Shown: piece after piece, positions 60,088 through 64,000 of the stretch | Numbering within the stretch: position 1 is the stretch's first letter | How the letters are laid out: each line of letters opens with the position of its first letter | Assembly (NCBI GenBank): GCA_003481745.1 | Contig: QULP01000006.1 | Span: forward strand, 1 to 64,000 | Origin: Firmicutes bacterium OM04-13BH | GTDB lineage: Bacteria > Bacillota > Clostridia > Lachnospirales > Lachnospiraceae | Length of the DNA stretch: 64,000 nt | Reading direction: 5' to 3' | Position numbers and translations under genes: made by a program | The notes under the pieces: model-generated | Told to the model about the DNA's origin: nothing | Database searches by the model: none | Seen by the model: the letters and a program-made list of their open reading frames with translations, nothing else

Positions 60088-60441
60088 ATGGCAAATTACA
60101 CAAAAACAACTATTGGAAAGGAAAACCGAATTGAGCTGCATGAAAAGTTGTCTTTAACAGGTGCAGAAATCAGTTTAAACGAACTACCTGCAGGAGCAAA
60201 TGTCCCATTTGTTCATTCTCATAAAGAAAATGAAGAAATCTATGGAATTCTTTCAGGTAACGGCAAAGCCATAATTGATGGAGAAGAAATTAGCCTTTCA
60301 ACTGGAGACTGGCTAAAAATCGCACCTGCTGCAAAGCGTCAGTTTTTTGCATCCGATATTTCTGGAATTACTTATATCTGCATTCAGGTAAAAGAAAATT
60401 CTCTGGAACATTTTACAGCAGAGGATGCCGTAATCGGCTAA
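60088..60441 (+). CDS. Cupin-domain protein
   Basis: 117 residues from the ATG at 60088 (GGAGGTTATT). Single conserved cupin barrel: motif 1 VPFVHSHKENEEIYGILSGN (metal-binding His, His, Glu) and motif 2 around STGDWLKIAPAAKRQF. A quercetinase/pirin-like small cupin, possibly in detoxification under the HxlR regulator. Function otherwise unknown. Confidence 0.88.
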   Translation: MANYTKTTIGKENRIELHEKLSLTGAEISLNELPAGANVPFVHSHKENEEIYGILSGNGKAIIDGEEISLSTGDWLKIAPAAKRQFFASDISGITYICIQVKENSLEHFTAEDAVIG

Positions 60442-60461
60442 TTAAAAGTATTTATTTACAA

Positions 60462-60499
60462 AAATGCACAGTTTACGATAAGCTAAGAACTGTGCATTT
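60462..60499 (+). terminator. Terminator after the cupin gene
   Basis: AAATGCACAGTT and AACTGTGCATTT form a perfect 12-bp stem, then T6 on the plus strand. Confidence 0.85.
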
Positions 60500-60555
60500 C
60501 TTTTTTGTTCAATATTACGTTTTCTCAATTTTTCAAACAAGAAGTTGTTACTCAA

Positions 60556-60885
60556 TCAAATTCCGTAATGAATAACCCATTTATTTTTGTCCAATGCCTT
60601 TTTAAACAGTTTCTTTAATTCGCACAATTCAGGAATATCAGCAATGCTATCAATAAACGCCTTTAATGAACAGGGCGGAACAAGTGTAACACCACAATAT
60701 GCAAGCCCTTTGCCTTTAACAGAAAGTGTATGCCAATAAAAGTCAATGGATGAAAGTCTTTCAACAACACCTTCTAAATCTTTATCATCAACAGAAATGC
60801 ATTCGTATTTCCACGGTTCATATTCGTCATATCGCTCGCTCTGCCGAGGAGTATTCATCATAATTCCAAACTCATGTTTTGCCAT
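60556..60885 (-). CDS. Hypothetical protein, 109 residues
   Basis: Mixed alpha/beta: MNTPRQSERYDEYEPWKYEC, DLEGVVERLSSIDFYWHTL, LAYCGVTLVPPCSLKAFIDS, ending DKNKWVIHYGI. The pattern looks like a small cytosolic protein found singly in Firmicutes. Good ribosome site (GGAGGTGATGG). Function unknown; its convergent position with the cupin gene says little. Confidence 0.65.
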   Translation of the reverse strand: MAKHEFGIMMNTPRQSERYDEYEPWKYECISVDDKDLEGVVERLSSIDFYWHTLSVKGKGLAYCGVTLVPPCSLKAFIDSIADIPELCELKKLFKKALDKNKWVIHYGI

Positions 60886-60944
60886 ATACCATCACCTCCG
60901 CAACTCCCGATTTTGTGATTACATAATCTGGGAGTTGTCTGTTA

Positions 60945-61757
60945 TTAAATACCTGCGGCAAATTCTTCTATTAAACTGTTTATCAATTCCGGTTTATCTG
61001 TATTAGAATTATGTCCAGCTCCTTCAATCCACTTCAAAGGAATTTTGCTCTTTTGGTGCCATGCTTTGTTATACCTTATACATGAACCGGCATGGTCTTG
61101 AGTTCCACATATTAACAGAGATGGGCACTTCAGTTCATATGGCAGATTCTTTTCCATTGCCTCTGCCAAAATACGAAAACCATGCCCAGCAATTTGCGCA
61201 TAACGCTTTTGGTCACCATCATAGACCAGCATCATTTCACGCATTAGATTTCTGCCATAATCAGACGTGGCAACTCCTTCCGTCCCCGATTTCAAAAGCA
61301 ATTTCCACGGATAATGAGCATATACTGGTTTCATTCGCTTCAGAAGCCAGAGTTCAACCGCAGTCACATAGTTTCGTTGCAACGGTGCAGAGTCAATGGA
61401 GACAAAGCCTGTTAATCGGTTTGGATAGAGCTGTGCATAAGCCTGCCCAACATATCCGCCCATAGACTGCCCAACAATGACCGGTTTGGCAATTTTATCT
61501 TGATTTAAAATATCGTTCAGCCATTTTGCCTTATCGAACAAATCGAAATCAAACCGAAACGGCCATGAAGCGGCGTGTGCCGGTGCATCCCATACCACAA
61601 CATTATACTTCTCCTTGAAATGTTGAATCTGCTTATCAAACAATCTATGATCGGCAGTCAATCCGGGCAGAAAAACAAGGGTAATTTCATCCGGGTTTGA
61701 CACGCTTGCCCAATAGTGAATCGTTCCGCATCGAGTATGATAAGTTTTTTCTTTCAT
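60945..61757 (-). CDS. Alpha/beta hydrolase
   Basis: 270 residues from the ATG at 61757. Oxyanion region VFLPGLTADHRLF, nucleophile elbow VIVGQSMGGYVGQA (GxSxG), Asp in LLICGTQDHAGSC, and His in WIEGAGHNSNTDKPE. The complete catalytic triad of the esterase/lipase-type fold. The substrate is unknown. Single gene. Confidence 0.9.
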   Translation of the reverse strand: MKEKTYHTRCGTIHYWASVSNPDEITLVFLPGLTADHRLFDKQIQHFKEKYNVVVWDAPAHAASWPFRFDFDLFDKAKWLNDILNQDKIAKPVIVGQSMGGYVGQAYAQLYPNRLTGFVSIDSAPLQRNYVTAVELWLLKRMKPVYAHYPWKLLLKSGTEGVATSDYGRNLMREMMLVYDGDQKRYAQIAGHGFRILAEAMEKNLPYELKCPSLLICGTQDHAGSCIRYNKAWHQKSKIPLKWIEGAGHNSNTDKPELINSLIEEFAAGI

Positions 61758-62068
61758 TGAGCTCCCCTCCACAAATTCCGATTGAGATTTCACCTGTTTT
61801 AAGAGATTTAATAACTGTTATATTTTGTTATTAAATTCTCTGTAAACCCTTGAAAACACTGGATTTGTCGCAGGTGAGCTTTCCCTTATTGTTTCCCTTG
61901 TGTTATATCGTCCCACCAGTGTTTACGAACTCTGATAAGGGCAAATACAAGGGCAAGAAAATCCTATAAAACAGTATAACACAAAATAAAAGTGACATGG
62001 TGAACTGATTGAAATGCTTCTGATTTTTGAAACAAATGATTGATTTAACGATAAGGAGATTTGATACG
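61758..62068. other. Gene-free stretch
   Basis: No gene or clear terminator. It contains several CCCTTRT/AYAAGGG heptamers between 61885 and 61955, some in mirrored order, which may be remnants of a transposon end. Confidence 0.3.
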
Positions 62069-62305
62069 ATGAAAACAATATTTGCAGAATACAATCCACA
62101 ATGCAACAGTATTGATGTTTATACCAGTGCCGGCTATATGCTTCGCATTGACTGCTGGGAAGCTGAAAAGAAATTAAAGACTACACATGGATCAGACTGT
62201 GCATTAAACGCACTCGCCATTGATGCTCCTCTTGAATATTCAAGATTATATCTTGATGGAAATTTGCAGATGTGGGTAGATGCGGAAGACTCCTTGAAAA
62301 TTTGA
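62069..62305 (+). CDS. Small conserved protein (DUF6061-like)
   Basis: 78 residues from the ATG at 62069 (AAGGAGATTTGATACG). MKTIFAEYNPQCNSIDVYTS, then TTHGSDCALNALAIDAPLEY and LYLDGNLQMWVDAED. I recall this as a short conserved family of Clostridia, often near mobile elements; function not known. Confidence 0.65.
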   Translation: MKTIFAEYNPQCNSIDVYTSAGYMLRIDCWEAEKKLKTTHGSDCALNALAIDAPLEYSRLYLDGNLQMWVDAEDSLKI

Positions 62306-62324
62306 TAATCTAACATCAAAAATG

Positions 62325-62370
62325 AGTTGTGCAAAGAGAGAAGAGAAACTATATCTCTCCCCATGCACAG
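62325..62370. terminator. Bidirectional terminator
   Basis: TGTGCAAAGAGAGA pairs with TCTCTCCCCATGCACA with a small bulge; A/T-rich on both sides. Lies between the convergent DUF6061-like and permease genes. Confidence 0.7.
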
Positions 62371-62382
62371 CCCACAAAAAAT

Positions 62383-64000
62383 TTATACAATATCCATTCT
62401 TATTTCATCAATAATACTTTTATCTCTTAACTTGTGAATTTCAGTTCGTGTGATAAAAAACACAATTCCTATCAAAACAAATATACCACAAAATAATGCC
62501 GCCCACGGAATATGATACAATACCGGGAAAGCCTTCCGAATAGATAAATTAATTAAAAATGGAATGGCAATTCCAAGTATAACTCCCGGAACAAGTGCAT
62601 TTACAACACAAAAAACACTTTCACTATATAACATCCTGCAAAGTGATTTATTTGTCATTCCAACACTCTTTAATACTGCAAACTCACGGCTTCTGATTCT
62701 GATATTTGTCGTCAGCGTACTAATTACACTTGTAAATCCCATGAGAACGAGCAGGATAACAAAACCATACATCACAATTTCAGCAAGAACTATAGCTATA
62801 TTGAGCATTTTAATCATAGCATCTGTGCGGGCAATTCTCACGGTATATCCCTGCTCTACATAAGAATCCTCTGCCACAATCGGAAAATATTCATCCATGA
62901 CACTTCTGGCATATTCTGTATAATCATCTTCATCTGATGGCATACTAAACCAGTCAAAATACCTCGCATCCGCATCAGGTACGACAATTCTGACCGGATA
63001 TGGTGTCTTTTCCCCAAAACCATATTCCTTTAAATCTGACTGTTCTAAAATACCTCCAATTGTAAGTGTGTTCTTCTCATTGGCTACGTTTATCAGGGAA
63101 ATCTGTGTCACATCATCTTTAAAAGGTTTTATCGACACATACTCTCCATTGTCATTATATTGGTAAGTGTTCAGCAAAAGGATACTTCCATATTCTGCGC
63201 CTGCCCTGTCACACAGTTTTTTATAGAGTTCATCATCAACGGACACGATTTCTGTCCTTGTTTCCCTATTATCATCAGAAAATTTCGGAACCCGTAGCAT
63301 ATCCTCTGTTAATGTATTTTTATCTAATAGCGCATTGTAAGTAAAAGTATCTGCTCCAACACCATATACGTCTATTCCGTACTTTTCCAGCTTTTGTGTA
63401 ATTTCATTATATTGGTCTGATGTAACAGGTCGGCTGATTTTTCTCTCTTCTTTCCCTGTTTTCGCATTTACCTCGATATCATAATTGGAAGAATAATCCA
63501 CCATCATTTCTTTTGATTTTGGTGTCATCCATTCTTGGAATTCCTTTGCCTGACCGGATAATCCTCCGGTTAACAGAAAAAGTAAAATCCCAAGTGACAA
63601 TGCACGTATCGTTGCCTTATAGCCGTATTTGTTTCTTTTCATGTTTTTATAGGCAATTGCAGACTCACATCCAAATATTTTTTGGATAAAGCTGTCTTTT
63701 ACTTGGATCTCTTTCAAAACTGTACCTGCTCCAATCCCTTTTACACACTGGATAGCAGTAAATTTACCAACCTTTTTAGCTGGTCTGTATGCAGAGAATA
63801 ATACAATGCAAAACGAAAATACACCTGCAAACAAATATGTCCACACAGATATATGAAAGAGCAGGGAAAAGGTAAAAGGTCTCATAATAATTTCTTTTGC
63901 AGCATCATTGATATCGGAAATAAAATGTCCTGTAAATTTCACACTAATATAACCAAGTATAGTTCCTGCAATGAGTCCAAGCGGGATGGCTGTCAGACTA
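62383..64000 (-). CDS. FtsX-like ABC transporter permease (partial, 5' end outside window)
   Basis: The frame stays open to the window edge (SLTAIPLGLIAGTILGYISV before the first internal Met), so at least 538 residues and incomplete. A TM helix near the visible start, a cytosolic linker (SAYRPAKKVGKFTAIQCVKG), TM, a large extracellular domain (about 150-390), then three TM helices with the FtsX block SREFAVLKSVGMTNKSLCRM. Typical of permeases paired with an ATPase for antimicrobial-peptide efflux or sensing; the ATPase gene should lie to the right. Confidence 0.9.
   Translation of the reverse strand, partial: SLTAIPLGLIAGTILGYISVKFTGHFISDINDAAKEIIMRPFTFSLLFHISVWTYLFAGVFSFCIVLFSAYRPAKKVGKFTAIQCVKGIGAGTVLKEIQVKDSFIQKIFGCESAIAYKNMKRNKYGYKATIRALSLGILLFLLTGGLSGQAKEFQEWMTPKSKEMMVDYSSNYDIEVNAKTGKEERKISRPVTSDQYNEITQKLEKYGIDVYGVGADTFTYNALLDKNTLTEDMLRVPKFSDDNRETRTEIVSVDDELYKKLCDRAGAEYGSILLLNTYQYNDNGEYVSIKPFKDDVTQISLINVANEKNTLTIGGILEQSDLKEYGFGEKTPYPVRIVVPDADARYFDWFSMPSDEDDYTEYARSVMDEYFPIVAEDSYVEQGYTVRIARTDAMIKMLNIAIVLAEIVMYGFVILLVLMGFTSVISTLTTNIRIRSREFAVLKSVGMTNKSLCRMLYSESVFCVVNALVPGVILGIAIPFLINLSIRKAFPVLYHIPWAALFCGIFVLIGIVFFITRTEIHKLRDKSIIDEIRMDIV

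Overview
The window looks like a chromosomal accessory region of a low-GC, Gram-positive anaerobe of the Clostridia, most likely a gut Lachnospiraceae (Mediterraneibacter/Dorea/Blautia type). The evidence is AGGAGG-type ribosome sites almost everywhere, LPXTG pili with a class C sortase, a superoxide reductase/rubredoxin/rubrerythrin oxygen-defence set in place of catalase, large serine recombinases, and IS3 and IS4 elements. Most genes lie on the minus strand. No tRNA or rRNA gene was seen.

Layout. 0-7.2 kb: an IS3-family element inserted into a lipoprotein gene, a MalT-like LuxR regulator, a hybrid histidine kinase, and remnants of an AraC regulator and a relaxase. 7.2-24.8 kb: a pilus operon (short Rrf2 regulator, 2636-residue GLUG-repeat adhesin, backbone pilin, class C sortase, small pilin). 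Upstream of it lie a regulator with an Rrf2 iron-sulfur-type domain fused to a PucR/CdaR output domain, a PucR-type paralogue, an apparent invertible promoter between 25-bp inverted repeats, the tyrosine recombinase that probably flips it, and a divergent XRE regulator. 24.8-38.1 kb: a graveyard of broken genes (AAA ATPase, Schlafen-like regulator, SIMPL protein, Dam methylase with a nuclease fragment, HD-domain protein, half of yaaA) and a two-repeat CRISPR relic, mixed with intact genes (4Fe-4S membrane protein, ADP-ribosylglycohydrolase, macrodomain protein, Nudix, nucleoside phosphorylase, RACo-like ATPase). 38.2-47.6 kb: a redox and oxygen-stress island (two thioredoxins, thioredoxin reductase, Crp/Fnr regulator, CoA-disulfide-reductase-like enzyme with rhodanese, SDR, rubredoxin, superoxide reductase, YaaA, Bcp, hemerythrin) with two recurring operator types. 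47.9-57.2 kb: a mobile or phage-derived segment (two large serine recombinases, zinc-ribbon and SHOCT-like proteins, XRE regulator with palindromic operators, lysin, IS4-family element, antirepressor fragment, SSB). 57.2-64 kb: a MarR/radical-SAM operon, an HxlR/cupin divergent pair, a hydrolase, and an FtsX-like permease running off the right edge.

How the main system may work (inference). The promoter in the invertible segment currently points at the PucR regulator. PucR and the Rrf2-PucR fusion share an almost identical DNA-binding half. A 244-bp non-coding block that is identical in two copies lies upstream of the fusion gene and of the pilus operon. The simplest reading is a phase-variable cascade: DNA inversion sets PucR, PucR acts on block copy 2 and so on the Fe-S-type fusion, and both act on block copy 1 to control the pilus. 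This would couple random ON/OFF switching with a redox or iron signal.
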